From Limonium bicolor (lineage: Eukaryota; Streptophyta; Magnoliopsida; Caryophyllales; Plumbaginaceae), in the NCBI GenBank assembly GCA_023374045.1, contig CM041778.1, forward strand, positions 402,440,438-402,504,437: a stretch of 64,000 bases of DNA. The letters run 5' to 3'. Position 1 is the stretch's first letter. Each line of letters opens with the position of its first letter. The translations under genes were made by a program, and so were the position numbers. Below the pieces are notes generated by a model that did no database searches, had not been told where the DNA came from, and was given only the letters and a program-made list of their open reading frames with translations. Shown here one piece after another: positions 1-12,631 of this stretch.

Positions 1-344
1 CCCTTAGGCTCGTAGTAAGACCTAGCGTTACCCTTTAGCTTACCCGCTCTTATCAAACACATTGCATTCATCACATCATATAGGCTTGTCATAAGACCTA
101 GTGCATTATCCAGGCGCGTCACAAGACCTGGCGACAGAAAAGTTGGCGAGGTGATGGTAATAAATCCTCCTTTTGCGATGTCAACTTATTTTCGGGATCA
201 ACGAATGGTGGGCGATGGCAATAAGTCCCCAAGGTTTTTACCAGGAGTTATCCCTGCACACCGGCTTGGGGGGCGATGGCAATAAGTCCACATTGGGTCC
301 AGCCAGGAGCATTGGCACGGGTTTCGGTCCCCAGAAGCATCGAG

Positions 345-440
345 CATCATCAGCATCATCAGCATTATCATCAACATTATCATCAGCATTATCATCAGCA
401 TCATCAACATCATCAGCATCATTAGCATCATTACCATTCC
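345..440. repeat. CATCAT/CATTAT low-complexity tract
   Basis: Degenerate trinucleotide tract of CATCAT, CATTAT and CAGCAT units. It gives false open frames on both strands (Ser/Ala-rich on plus, Met/Leu- or Asp/Ala-rich on minus). A short related GATGATG tract exists in C2 near 19220-19250. Confidence 0.85.
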
Positions 441-483
441 AGCATTTTTGCATTTGCATGCCACCTAGCTATCATCATTATAG

Positions 484-700
484 GTAGTCAACGCCTTAGA
501 ATCGCTTGACATCATCTCATTCATTATAGGTAGTCAACGCCTTAGAATCGCTTGACATCATTCATTCGTCATGGGTAGTCAACGCCTTAGAACCGCTGAA
601 ACATCTCATTCATTGTAGGTAGTCAGCGCCTTAGAAACGCTTGACATCATCTCATTCATTGTAGGTAGTCAGCGCCTTAGAATAGCTCGACACAACTTAT
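484..700 (+). repeat. About five tandem ~55-60-bp units, GTAGTCAACGCCTTAGAA family
   Basis: The unit GGTAGTCAACGCCTTAGAA then TCGCTTGACATCAT then a spacer CTCATTCATT occurs about five times with a few substitutions. The same units in reverse complement lie at 18965-19190 in C2, so the array belongs to the element family and not to the locus. Confidence 0.85.
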
Positions 701-801
701 CAGTTTTCTAATAACATGCAGGGTCTTGGAAACATTGAAATTTTGGGGTATCACTCAGGCATCAACTAGCCTTCTCACTTTCACTACAAAGTCTAGTTGA
801 C

Positions 802-812
802 GGGGGGCAATC
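802..812 (+). other. Polypurine tract of C1
   Basis: GGGGGGCAATC lies immediately upstream of the LTR start TGTTATACCC, the expected place for the plus-strand primer. The equivalent in C2 is at 18851-18867 on the minus strand. Confidence 0.8.
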
Positions 813-1318
813 TGTTATACCCAAAATTTTGACCCCTGGTTAGGGTTTACGAGGGGTACTGGTGTTGTGAGAGGCATTTTAATCAAGCGGTGAGGGATCC
901 GGCCCGATCGGCACGTTCCATGGCATGGGGAGCAGCTTCGTCACTTTCAGGGGCGTTTTGGTAATCTTTAAAGGCTCCTAAGACCTCTTGTAAGCTTTCT
1001 CTCTCCTCCAAAGGATGCCCAAATCAGCTTGACATGCTTTGATATTTAACCCATGATAGAGGATGACATTTAAGCATAATGGCGTTGGAATTTTGATTTT
1101 CAAATTCCAATAATTTTCTAGCAATTCTGACTGAATCTGACGAGAAATTCAATTTAAAAATATTCCAATATTCAAAAAAATTCGGTTCCACCTCAGAAAA
1201 TTCAATATCATCCTTGACATGTGGTTAAAATCTCACAGCAAAATTCATTGGGGAAGTCACTTAATTAAAATATCAAAAAATCTACTTTTACTAGATTTTC
1301 TTTATCTTTAAGAAAGTC

Positions 1319-1327
1319 TATATAAGG
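1319..1327 (+). promoter_or_regulatory. Putative TATA box of C1 LTR
   Basis: TATATAAGG lies about 0.5 kb into the LTR. It is preserved in the sister LTRs (minus strand) at 18340-18348 and 24735-24743, the position expected for the U3/R promoter. Confidence 0.55.
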
Positions 1328-1910
1328 GGATAGGTTTTTGGATAAAATCAGAACCTCATATGCTCAAGAACCCTAGAGAGTCAGAAAACACAGCCTCCCT
1401 CTCTCTCTCACGTTTTCCAACACCCGGCCACCCAAATCATACCGAAAATCCCCGAATCACCATCTAAACACGTTTTCCAATTCCCAAAGCATCAACAATC
1501 ATCAAAACCCCACCAAAACACCTCCAAAACGTGAAGAACAGCAAGAACAACCAACAACCAGAAGCTTGGGTCGAAATCCTTTCGGGTCTGCCATCGACGG
1601 AGCACTCGACGAATCCCGGTGTGAAGAAAACGTTGTGAATCCAAAGGAAAAACAGGTAGAAACTCCACTTCCTAGTTCTCCACGGTATTATCTGTCTTGC
1701 CTCAAAATTTGGGCTCAAACTAACCTTCATACGCTTCTGTATTGCTGTTTATTCAAGCTTCTGTCCAAAATTGTTTACCAAGTTTCGTGCATAATTCGAA
1801 TTCAAATTGAGAACTTTCGACTACTAACGTATTGTACATCTTTCAGGCTACACACCCATTAAAATTTGAGCCGAAAACACCTTCGGAACAGCCTCAAAGC
1901 CTCCGTCCAA

Positions 1911-2156
1911 GGGCTGTCCGCACCCACGGACGTCGTGTCCGGGGTCCCGGACTCCCTGTCCGTAAGCTCGGACACCCACGGACGGTGGCGAGATTTTTAA
2001 AATTTAAAAATTAGGTTTTTTTTTAATGTCCGGGCCCACGGACAGCCTGTCCGAGGCCCCGGACTTTACAATTTCTGTTTTCTGTTTAATTCGACTTTTT
2101 TGTTTGTAGGTTAACTGGGGTCCGTGGCTTCGGACATTAGGTCCGGCTACGGACGG
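1911..2156. repeat. GC-rich CCACGGAC / GTCCGTGG inverted-repeat array in C1 LTR
   Basis: A block of repeated GTCCG, CCACGGAC and GTCCCGGAC words in both orientations inside an AT-rich LTR. The same block is at 23921-24165 in the C2 5' LTR. Similar arrays with different core words occur in elements A, B and in the 59818-61300 insertion. Confidence 0.75.
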
Positions 2157-2576
2157 AAACAAAATTTGACCTAATTCTACCTCCGAAACCCTAGTTTAGG
2201 TATTTTAATTTCCACTTTAATTTCTGTCAAAAATGCAAAAACAACACAAAAAAACATAAGCACGCACCTAGGTTAAAAAGCAACTTTGTAGAAGGCCGTA
2301 ATCAAACCAAGTAGAGAAAAACGACCTAGGAGGGGTAATGAAAGTAATTGAACCCTATTAAGTCGAATATCAAGCCCCAGAACCGAACTCTCCTTTCCTA
2401 ATTTGATCTAGGTTAAATTAGGTGGTGACTCAAATAGGTTCTAGTGAGCTAGCTTAGGTATTAATAATTATTGTTATATGACATATTATTAAACTTAGGC
2501 TTAAGTGGACCTAAAAACGGTTAGATCCTAATCAACTTTAATAAACAGAGGATAGGGTTTAAAATCGAGGCTCACA

Positions 2577-2758
2577 AATACGTTACCGAGGTCTCATACC
2601 TCCTATGGTCATTTAACACCTATTTAGCGTTTTTCACTTTTTTAAGCGTTTCTTATTTCTTTTGGAGTTTTTTCCTTACCAATATTACATAGGCCCATTA
2701 GGCCCTTAAATACCTATTAGATTAAGTTTGATCACTATATTTAAGTTGGGGTATTTCA
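2577..2758 (-). mobile_element. B 3' LTR, first ~180 bp only (interrupted by C1)
   Basis: In minus orientation this begins TGAAATACCCC and follows the B polypurine tract. It matches the first ~180 bp of the B 5' LTR at 12455-12631, including the GTTAAATGACCATAGGAGG stretch. The rest of this LTR lies left of C1, outside the window. Confidence 0.85.
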
Positions 2759-2791
2759 ATCTACCCCCTTAAGAACTTTGTCCTCAAAGTT
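2759..2791 (-). other. B polypurine tract and preceding hairpin
   Basis: On the minus strand the arms AACTTTG (2785-2791) and CAAAGTT (2774-2780) with a 4-nt loop are followed by TTAAGGGGGTAGAT and the LTR start. The same arrangement, with partly different arm sequence, precedes the PPT of A (38568-38601) and G (50840-50876). Confidence 0.8.
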
Positions 2792-4857
2792 GTTCGAGGT
2801 TATAGGGTTACTATACTTATTTATTTAGCTTGCTAATACCAAAGCCATACGTTCTTCCTCATTACAATTCCCATTCATTACTCAAGGTTCCTACATTCCA
2901 TACCATACAAATGTACCCTCATTACTCCAATCCGATTACATCCAACCATCGGTCCACATTACAAAATTTATACATACGTTTGCAAAGCTATCCCCATCAA
3001 AGCAATGCAATACACATTACAATCCCATAGGCACTCAGGTCATTTAGACACAGGACTCCTCTATGTCCCGCTGCCCTTGGAATAATACAACATGCTACAC
3101 TACTATCTTCTCTGGTATAAGCTTCTAACAAAACCTCATTCTCCATACTAAGGGAAATCCCTTCACTCACTACTACTAATTAGAAATTTTCTAAAACATA
3201 CAACTCCAAATTTCAATTTATATTCATTACATCTATTCTATGCGTGATTCTTGTGACCACTTGAGGGGAGCTTCAAGAATCATTCGACCCTGATGTGATC
3301 AGCATCAGTGTTGAACTATCTTTCCACCCCAATTTGTGTTCGGTTTCGCTTGATCTGATCAGGATCCAGTTTGACTTCCCACATCAGTTTCAAACAAACA
3401 TATAATTCAATTATTTGCATTTTATATCTTTTTACTCTTCCTAGTCATAATTACAAATTCATACAACTCCAAGGGATGTAATTTAGTCCATCAATCATCC
3501 TCACTCTACTTACCAAATACTTTACTCCAAGATTCAATACCTAAGTGCTCATTTCATCAATCTTCGCTACTTTCATCCATTACTCTCCAACTTCTCAAAT
3601 AATCTACTAAGAATTGCAATACTTGTGAAATTCAGTCATCCTCAATTTACTTCCAATAATTTACCTCCGAATACACTACTTGTAGGTTCCGTTCATCAAC
3701 TACTCTCAATTATTTTGTACTACTTCTTTAAGGGCTACCATACTTGTGGAACTCCGTCCACTACTCATTACTCTTCTTTACCATACTCTTACACTAGGGT
3801 TACAAGATGGGTATATTCGCCCTACCGTATTTGCATTTCTAGTGCTTAATTATCACAATTACAATATGAATGAGTACTTATGTTTATTTAACATAGTACC
3901 AATTATCAATTCGATTCTCATTTGTGCTATGCACATTATAGTTTATGTGTTTTATTCATAAAATTCACATTATGCAGTTTTCGCTCTACCCCCCTTAAAA
4001 GGGATTACGCCCACGTAATCTACCATATGTTATTATTGAACATTGGTTACTAAGTTCGGGCACTCTGAAGCATTTAGCTTCACTACGGTTATTATATAAT
4101 GTACTCTTGTCAAAGGATCTTAACCATACCAATGGTTTAGTCTTTGCACCAAGAATTCCTATATGAATTTATTTAACTCATAATTAATTAGGTTCCAGCC
4201 TATCCGGCTTCAAGGCATTGATAGCCATTCTTTCATACTTACTGGGTATATTAAACCTCTAAGCTAGGGCCCACTAGCTTCTGCTGCGCGACCCTGATAA
4301 TCTTAGTACTTAATTGCTCTTTGGTTATTCCAAATGTGCTACTCATCGCCTTTTATCCGTCTATTATGGGAATAAGGTTTACTAAACAATGTGGTATTCT
4401 TTTACCGTGTTGAACTCAATGAGTTGTAGGTTTATAACCAGCTCTCTGGAAATCTAGTATACATACTATTTCTACTCCCACGATTATTCGCTAAGTTCCT
4501 CCGACTTATTGTCGGGTGAGGTTAAGTCGCTACTTAGTTGTAGTGCTTCCTCTGTTGTCAATAGCTTATGAATTATACCAGTTCTTCTGGTTCAGTACAA
4601 GTGTTCTTTACTTGTATGACCTTGCATTTTCTATGCGTCAGTCCTAGTGACTTTCTTACATCTCCTTTCACCTTGTTATTCCAATGGAATTCACATCTTG
4701 TGATGGTTAGTGTGTTTTACACTCTTCGTGCTTCTTTGGCCATAGGCCGCACGGTTTGTTTCTAGGCTTGTTTAACTGGCTGGTGCCATGTTTGTTGGTG
4801 AAAAGAAGGGTTTACTACAATTTACATTTCCAAATTCCTAGCTATCACACTAGATCA

Positions 4858-4927
4858 TTAGCTGCACCAGGGAAATACCAAAACACTCAGTCATACAGAG
4901 TGCAGAGGCGTAAACGCTTGACAGTAA
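4858..4927 (-). other. Conserved ~70-nt inverted-repeat motif (copy in B)
   Basis: On the minus strand this contains CTGCACTCTGTATGACTGAG and GTGTTTTGGTAT, and its ends can pair (TTACTG with CAG-C-TAA). It is the B copy of a motif also at 36336-36405 (A interior), 43264-43330 and 53940-54006 (G LTRs). The inner hairpin CACTC/GAGTG is identical in all copies. Confidence 0.65.
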
Positions 4928-7900
4928 GTCACTTATGTGATAGGAAAGAATATTTCTGTCTGTCATCTCATACTTGTATTCCGTGTCATTATCTAACTAC
5001 TTCCTCATAACGGTCACTTGTTGCGCACCGTATACTTGCTCATTGTTACAACATCGTTCTTACGATCTCTGTTACTGTGGTAGCTCATCTTTACTCATTA
5101 CCATTGTCGTTGGCACCATTTCATTATGGTGTAAATACACTAGGAAGTTCCTTGTTCATATGTATGACGGTTGTCGTAGCGTACCGTAATGTTATTATCT
5201 TTCCATGTGGAGATGTTTATTTTAGTTTAGGTTTCATGTGTAGGTTTGCTTACCTCACATTATTTCCATCATTTATGATACAATTTACCAAGTGTCTTGG
5301 TTGACCAAGGATAAGGTAATTTATCGGGTTACAAGCTCTCTTGAGCGTGGGTCATTCGTGGTGTTCAATGGGTATTCACATTGGTTGTTCCTGACAATTA
5401 TTGTCTTTCCAGTGTTGAGCATTGGTTATAGGCTCTAGCTGTGCAATTTTATTTTGGTATGTACATCACCGGGACATCCCAAGAAACTTCAAGGGTTTTC
5501 TGGTCCAGTTCTCTAATTGAAGAGTATTTTATCACTAATAGGTGAAAGTTCTTGTTGAGGGGTTTGTCGTCACTCATACGTCTCATAGCAAGGTTACTAT
5601 GTTAGTACCTGCTTATGTACTGCATATAGAGTGTACTTACTCCTTTAATCGCGATGGTTTGGAATGTCTTTTCCTTGTTCATCGCCTCTTGGCAATATCT
5701 ATATGCGTAGGCTCTATTGTTATAGTAGATGGAAGCCTTTTCTAAGGGTTCACATCTTCACCACGTTGGTGGTCTTCGGTTACAAGGGTATCTTTCCTCA
5801 AGTCTCTCGTAGTGTCCAAGTGTGGACTAGGCCATTGTTGGCATTATCACGATTCTTACGCCTCTGTGCTACCATTGCTACATAAGGCATGAAGGTAATT
5901 AAAGCTTGTCAACTGTATACTAGACTGATGCTCTAGTGACAGTGACACTGAGTTGGCCATTACTACAAGCCACTCAGGATGTTAGGTTTGAATTGATGGT
6001 CTAGTTGTTGATTTCTTTGTCGTATGAGACAATATCTCTTGCAAGTCTTGTTATCAAATGGTGTGGGTTATGCAACCGTTAAGGTTTACATAACATAGTT
6101 GGTTGATGGCTTTTAAGCCTTATTGCTGCAAGCTATGCTCTTTGCAAGCTACTTATACATGTTTCCACTCCCTGTATACCCCATAGGTTGGAGCTATTGC
6201 TGGGCTCCATGGTAAGTTGTGACATCACGCTTCCGTTCATAGGAGACCCTTTAGGCAATCTGGTGTTAATTCGGGCCTTCTGGTAATTTAGGGTATTTCC
6301 TGTTAAGCGAAATCCCTTCGGTGTCCTAACCTAATGTTCGTTCTAGCTTCTGTGCTCTTATCATGCCGCTTGTACAACTGTTGTTAATCCAGACACCCTT
6401 CAAGGATCGCTCCTGGGTGTTGTTGATCACGCTGTTACATCCGGCTAATGTTTATGATATGTTATCACTATACCGTCTTGTGGTATCGTATTTTGAGTTA
6501 TCCCTTATGGGTTATAGCGTCTCCCGTCCCTGGGTAGACCGTTTGTAGTTCCTCCTAGTATTCTTGACTAGGTTTATATTCCTCTCCAATGATGGATTAT
6601 ACTTCATGGTAATCTTTGTGACTGTTCCCGTTTTTTAGCACTGTGGTGTTCACGTTAGGCGTTTGCCTATGGTGTGTTCAGGCTGGGTATGCTTTCTAGC
6701 TGTCGTGTATTTGCTTGATGTCTTTCAGACATATCCAAGGTCTATGCTTACTAGTCGGCGCTCCTTGCGCTTCTTAATCCTCATTCCTTATCTTCAGATG
6801 GATTCTCTAAGTTCTCTTATACCTATTTACTTAGATGAGTTCCTTCTCCATGAGCTTCTGAAGTGTCTAGCTGTTCTGCTTTGAACTTACTGATGGTCCG
6901 TAGAATGGAGTTGACCACTTCCCGTGTTTCGTGCACTACATGCATACATACGTGGGGTACCATGTTGATACGTTGCCACTTACCTAACTATATGTCAGGC
7001 CCGCAAGCTCCTTCGGAGTGCGGTTGTCCCACATCCCGTAATTGGGTACACTCGTAGTGCTCGTCACACGCCTAGGTGAAGTATTCTATTGTCAACTCCT
7101 CTTGTATCATTCTATGATACTCACCGTAATTCCGTTAGTTTGGTTTTTTAAATTTCAAGTTTAAAAGAAGGGTTGTGGTTTGAAAGAAAAAATTGGGTTT
7201 GAAATAACCGTTCGGTGGTAAAAGAAGTTCTTCATGGCATAGCCATGTTTGAGGTCTTGCCCAAGTACAGCTTCCTGCTGACTGGTATGTCCTTAGTACA
7301 ATGGTCGGGCCGTCAGGCCTTTCCAAGTTTTCATTCTTCCAGTTTTAGGATGTGCGATCCTGTGTTTGTTTACTATGTACCTGTGGCGTGTTTAAGTTCC
7401 TTTACATGCTCCTGTTCTTACTGCACTTGCCATGGCAAGTGCGTGGTACTGTTGGTTTTTGGGTAATCCTATACCGGTCTTGGTATGGTTTCCACTCGTG
7501 TTTGATAGTCTTGTTGACTCTTCCCTTGATCTCATTGATCTATGTTTTGGATACTTGATCTTTTAAGTAGTTCCTCTGTGATCTTGACATGACTGTCATT
7601 GATCGGGGTACTTCTTCAATCCTTGGAGATCCCTAATTATTTGTTCTGTGTTTTCCCTTGTTGCTCGTTCCCACACATTTGTTGTGGTTACTGAGCCTGA
7701 GTCGGTTTAGGCACTATGGTTGTAGTCACGTCAGATTACATCTTGTGAATGTTCCTGTAGCTGTCTGAGCTATGTTGGCCAGGTATTGTAACCTTAATGG
7801 CGTTATAGTTTGGAGTTAATCACTCTTGACTATGTCCTTAGTCAGTTGATATACCATTGGTGGTATTATCTAGCTACTGCTGTCCCGCAGACCTGTGTCT

Positions 7901-8379
7901 CGGGTTCCGTTATGTTCGTCATTCTGCTCTGTTGCACGCTAAGTGCTTCTTTTCCTGCTGCTGGTTGACTAGCCAGGTTCTGCGACCGCTAAGCATGTCG
8001 CCCCATGCTGTGTAAGTTGTAGCCTCTTTATGGCTGGGGTACTCATCCCACCGCTATTAAGTGTGGGTATTGTTGTTCAACCGGGATCCATCTCCGGGAC
8101 TTCCAATCCTTGGAATCTACTACATGTCAGGTTCTTGTTTACTTGTATGATTACTTCCCAACTGCCAGATCGGGTTTTCCCGAGTGTGAGAGGACTTTCC
8201 TTCTCTCTGGCGTCCTTTCCAAGTTATATAATGGGTTTGTGGAGGGCAGGTCTGGTATTGTAGGTATCCGGTACTCACCGGGAGTTCCTAACTAGCATAT
8301 CTCTAATGCTAACACTCAGCCCTTAGCCCTAACTTCTAATTCCTAACTCGGTATTTCCTAAACTCGGTATTTCCAGTCA

Positions 8380-8406
8380 TCAAAGCGATACTTCGCTCTG
8401 ATACCA
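8380..8406 (-). other. B primer binding site (tRNA-iMet type) with overlapping hairpin
   Basis: Minus strand TGGTATCAGAGC (8395-8406) lies 5 nt after the LTR end, as in A and G. The last part of the PBS forms one arm (TCAGAGCGA) of an inverted repeat whose other arm is TCGCTTTGA, with one mismatch relative to A. Confidence 0.8.
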
Positions 8407-8515
8407 CTTTTTGTAACACCCTTACCGCTAATTCTGTCATTGCCGTCCAATCTCTTTATACAATCCAGACTCACGCAGCGGATACTTACATACATACAGT
8501 GGGTGATACAATGCC

Positions 8516-8537
8516 GTTAGCCACCCGCGTGGCTAAC
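8516..8537 (-). other. Hairpin near the LTR 3' end (B)
   Basis: Arms GTTAGCCAC and GTGGCTAAC with a 4-nt loop, about 105 bp before the LTR end. E (13528-13549) has GTTAGTCAC and GTGACTAAC, a compensatory T-A for C-G change at the same position; A has GTTAGTCAC and GTGACTAGC, which allows a G-U pair. Confidence 0.75.
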
Positions 8538-10170
8538 AAGGCTACTACTACTACTACTACATACAGCATCGGTCTGATGGACCGGAATATCCGAGTACTA
8601 CACACTTACAATACATACTCAAGTTACTAAATCGAATACTAGAACTTCCCATTCATTACAATACTCCATAAGTTCAATACAATATAATACCGAGTTTACT
8701 AAGATCCTTATACAATTACAACACCTCTTTCAATTTCATAAATGCTCCTTAAGAGTCTAACCACTATCCATTCCTCACAACTACTTACTTTCTAAGTACA
8801 AGGTGTATCCCTTGGTACACTACTACTACAAGGTTACAAGTTCAATACTATTCTCTACAATCCACACGGTCACCGGTCTCTTATTGCGACCATGTCTGCT
8901 TTGGGTACCTGCACACTAAAAACGTTCCCCCTAGGGGGTCAGCTTTCGCTGCATATGATAACCGCATACCCCGCGTACTAGTGAGGGTACGCCAACCACT
9001 TGGTCGAATACATGCAATTGATTTCATTCAAACATACATGCATACATGCTCTTATACACAATACTGTAATACTTTACGCAAGGAAATGCACGTATCCACT
9101 CCAACACATACAAAGAGATTATACAAGTCCAACAATACTTACTTACCTTCTTCCGAAATACACATTCACGATACATGCACAATACATACTCATTACATAC
9201 TCAATCCATGCACAATACATATACAATACCCAATACTTTGTTAGCTTCATTTGTCCACCGGGTTAATCGGGTGGAGATTACTCTTTTACTCGTTACACAA
9301 TACTTACGCATACATACTCATACTTTACTTACTTACTTACTCAAGTCAAGTCGTCGGGACCTCCGGCCCGGGGACTACTCTGTCCCACCACCGGGATTTA
9401 CTTGGTTCACCAATCCAGGATGCTACCCATTTAAGGGGTTTGGGCCGTGGACCAGTTTAAGAACCAGGAATCGGATCCAACCTCTTGTGTCTCCTCATCC
9501 TCACGCGTGGCCGAAACTATATCGGACTTCTACTCATTCCAATTTATCCAATACTTAAGTTAGGAGTTAGGTAGTTAGGAATTAGTAGAAGTCATTCACT
9601 CAAGCCACATACACAAATACATTGCTCAATTACACATCCATACAAAGACAATACAACATACAAGTACACTACTTATTACAAATACACCTCATCATCATTC
9701 ATATATTTCATGAATTATACAAACTATTGTTCAAGACAAATATCCAGAACAACGTAAACAAGCACAAGTAAGTGCACTATAGTCCGATTCATGCCTTTAT
9801 CTTATTAGGTGATCAAATAAGCACACAAATCGGGGTAACCAGATTAGGATACAGGGCATGAAGAAATCATACCGTTCACCGTTGTACTTGCAACTGACTT
9901 TCCCTTCGGTGTTCACAATTCGAGTCCTATAACATACATGTGATCGAGTGGTTAATTTTCTATGGGTAACCCAACACGTTTCGTCTTTTATGTTTCCCAA
10001 TGTACCCTTACTAGTTCCTTAGATTCTTCCTTAATCCTAAAATCATTTACTTCACATCATTTCCTAAGCTCATTTTCTTAGGTTCTTATGTGTATTATTA
10101 TTTCTCCTTACCATCATTATTCTCCCTATTGTTTACTGCTTAAGCCCATAATTTTTTTTAATTTTTTTTT

Positions 10171-10428
10171 GACCTCCCCGGGCCTCCCTAGGGGCGGTCC
10201 AAGACAGAAGCCATCCGGCCTGGGATTTCGAATGGACCTCCCACAGGGGTGGTCCCTTGGGGCGGTCCGAGACAGAAACCAATTTTTATTTTTAATTTAT
10301 TATTTATTTTTTTCTCTGCATTGGACCTCCCCTGTGGGGCGGTCCCTAGGGCGGTCCGAGACAGAAACGAATCCGTCCTGCAGAATTCGACTGGACCTCC
10401 CCACAGGGGCGGTCCATAGGGGCGGTCC
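10171..10428. repeat. GC-rich GGACC...GGTCC inverted-repeat array in B LTR
   Basis: Several copies of GGACCTCCCC and GGGGCGGTCC (9 of 10 positions pair) separated by short AT-rich spacers. It sits at a place equivalent to the GGTCCGGGAC array of A LTRs. Confidence 0.75.
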
Positions 10429-12631
10429 ACAACAGACCCTGTTTTTAAAAGTGTTTTTCTACTCATTTTGGACTCCAAATTCACCCCAATCTTTCCCACT
10501 TATTCCACAATCTTTCCACATGTTTCCTACATGTTTAAACACCTTAAAACATGCACTAAACCTCTCCAAATCATTGGTTAAACCCTTACTCCAATTCTTG
10601 CTCAACTTCACAAACATCAATTCTTACCTTTTGCACTTTGCACACTAGTGCACTTCTAACTTTCTCTGGCTAGTTTCCTACCTCCTACCAACTCACTTAA
10701 TAACCATTCCAAATCCTTTATAACCATTTGCAATAACTATACTCAAGTTCTTCATTCATTTCCAAGGTTATGCACACCAACTTTCTTCCTAAAATTCAAG
10801 GTACTAATACACTGTTTTGCTACAGATTTTGATTCTCACTTCCTCCTTCTATAGCTCCCTCTTACAATGGCATTCCTAAGGCTTATAATGCATTACTCAC
10901 CTCTCCTAAACTACCCACCTACTAGCTCCAATCAAAATCTGTTTCAAATACATGTTTTCACCTAGTTCCTAGTTCTTAAGTTCTCTAGTTTCTAGGTAAA
11001 TTTTGACATAGTCTCCCCTATATTTTTACATTCTCACCACATATTTTAGCTCACAAAACATCACTCATTTCACCTGCTTGTAAACAACATTAATATACCA
11101 AGCTCTCCAACACAATACCAACACTAACATCATTAAATTCCTGCACATTCACCATTTCCTTCCTTAGGTTTTAACATGTTTTCCAATGTCTTTTAAAGCT
11201 TTAAAACTGTTTGGTTCTCTTACACATTACACCACTACTCATTACCATTTACAATACACATTTTAAACTACTAAAATCTGTTATAACAACATACAAAAAT
11301 GCACAAGGATGAGTGTAATTACCTTGTTTTCTTACTAGTTCTTCCTCCCTTCTTCTTTCTTCTTTCTTTCCTATTTCTTTTCCCTTTCTCTTCCCACCGG
11401 TTATGGAGATTCAATTCTCACAAGCTACAGCCCATTCATTATACACCTTCTAAATTAAACTAACCCTTAATCAACTTTAAAGCTTTAAGGTAAGTTTTAG
11501 GGTTTAGGAATTGACATTACCTTGCAAGTGAGTAGATGGAGTTTAGAATAGCACAAGAGCATATTTTTACTCCTCCAAGAAGCCAAAATTCTGCTGGAAG
11601 CAAGGAACAAGAAGTTCAATAACTAGAAGTTCCTTATTTGACAAATGAGGGCTAGAAATGTTAGTTTTTTCGGATTTCTTTTTACCTTAGACCAACAAGG
11701 TGGAGAAGAGGCTTCTAATGGTGGTATTCTTATTCAAAACCAAGAACACCCATGGAGATGAAGTTGCTTGTTTTCGGATTTGGAAAAGAGGAAAATGCTC
11801 TCCTCGATGAGAGGAGGACAATGGTACAATTTTTGTGATTTTGGTGGAGATTTGAGTAGTTAACAAGAGGAAGAAGTGGGGTGGGTGTGGTGTGGGTTCA
11901 TGCAAATCGCCATTAGAGGCTGCTCAAGGAAGAAGAAAGAAATAGAGAAAGAGAGGGAGTACGTGAGTGAGGGAATGTGAGGGTAGGAGAGAGAGAATGT
12001 GAGTATAGTAGTAAAGTAGTGGGTTTCTTTTTACTTTTTAATTTATTTGTCCTTTTGCAAATGAAAAGAGAATTAAGAGTGTGAGTGGATAAATCGGCTG
12101 CACCCAGCACCCATTATGGGTTTTAAAATTCTATTTACAATAGTGGACACACTAGTTTGGGTTATTTATGTTTTTACCCACCAACTTCCCGTTTTGACAG
12201 TTTTTACTATTTTTCGTTTTATTGATTTTATGGTTCTAAAACTTTCACTAATGTTCATAATGACTGTTTAGTTGACCAAAAGTGTTACGAGTCATTTGGC
12301 CCACTTAATAGTCACGTTTTCCCGGTTTCCTCGAAAAACGCGCTTTAAGGTTCGTTTATGTTTTTAATCCATTTTAAGGATCCGTTTTCTTCGGGAATTT
12401 TTTTATACATGTTATTTAGGCATAATTAAGCCTTTAGAATCCATATAATAAGCTTACCGAGGTCTCATACCTCCTATGGTCATTTAACGCCTATTTAGCG
12501 TTTTTCGCTTTTTAAGCGTTTCTTTTTTCTTTTGGATTTATTTTCCTTACCAATATTACCTAGGTACCATTAGGCCCTTAAATACCTATTAGATTAATTT
12601 TTATCGCTATATTTAAGTTCGGGGTATTTCA

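Larger units (their letters stand above)
1..812 (+). mobile_element. C1: 3' end of the interior of a Tat/Ogre-like LTR element
   Basis: Non-coding 3' interior of an element whose 3' LTR follows directly. It is the reverse-complement counterpart of 18851-19400 in C2: both carry the same GTAGTCAACGCCTTAGAAT-type tandem units, the same spaced GGCGATGGCAATAAGTCC-type repeats, and a G-run tract just before the LTR. The rest of the element lies left of the window. The ORFs at 173-487 on both strands follow the CAT/ATC-rich low-complexity stretch and are not genes. Confidence 0.8.
813..2576 (+). mobile_element. C1 3' LTR (about 1.76 kb)
   Basis: Starts TGTTATACCC after the PPT and ends GGCTCACA. 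It corresponds in reverse to the C2 5' LTR at 23489-25241, of nearly the same length, including the TATA box, the CCACGGAC-rich block and the last ~400 bp. Immediately after it the sequence becomes element B (AATACGTTACCGAG, compare AATAAGCTTACCGAG near 12450), so C1 inserted into the 3' LTR of B. The ORFs at 1464-2014 are not conserved as coding in the sister LTRs. Confidence 0.88.
2759..8411 (-). mobile_element. B interior: non-coding LARD-type region (about 5.65 kb)
   Basis: Lies between a PPT (2759) and a tRNA-iMet type PBS (8395-8406) on the minus strand, so it is the interior of an LTR element. I find no gag, protease, RT, RNase H or integrase motif in any frame. It is related in sequence and order to the interior of A (33477-38601). 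All open frames in it are short and on the strand antisense to the element; they follow from the pyrimidine bias of that strand. The element is therefore a non-autonomous large retrotransposon derivative. Confidence 0.78.
8412..12631 (-). mobile_element. B 5' LTR (about 4.2 kb)
   Basis: Minus strand starts TGAAATACCCCGAAC at 12631 and ends GGTGTTACA at 8412, followed by the PBS. It shares landmarks with the LTRs of A, E and F: the start block with GGTCATTTAA and AGCGTTT words, a GGACC/GGTCC array, a GAGTA-rich stretch, the CCCCCTAGGGGG palindrome and a terminal hairpin. It inserted into E. Short ORFs at 8981-9558 and 10088-10648 lie on the antisense strand in repeats and are not genes. Confidence 0.85.
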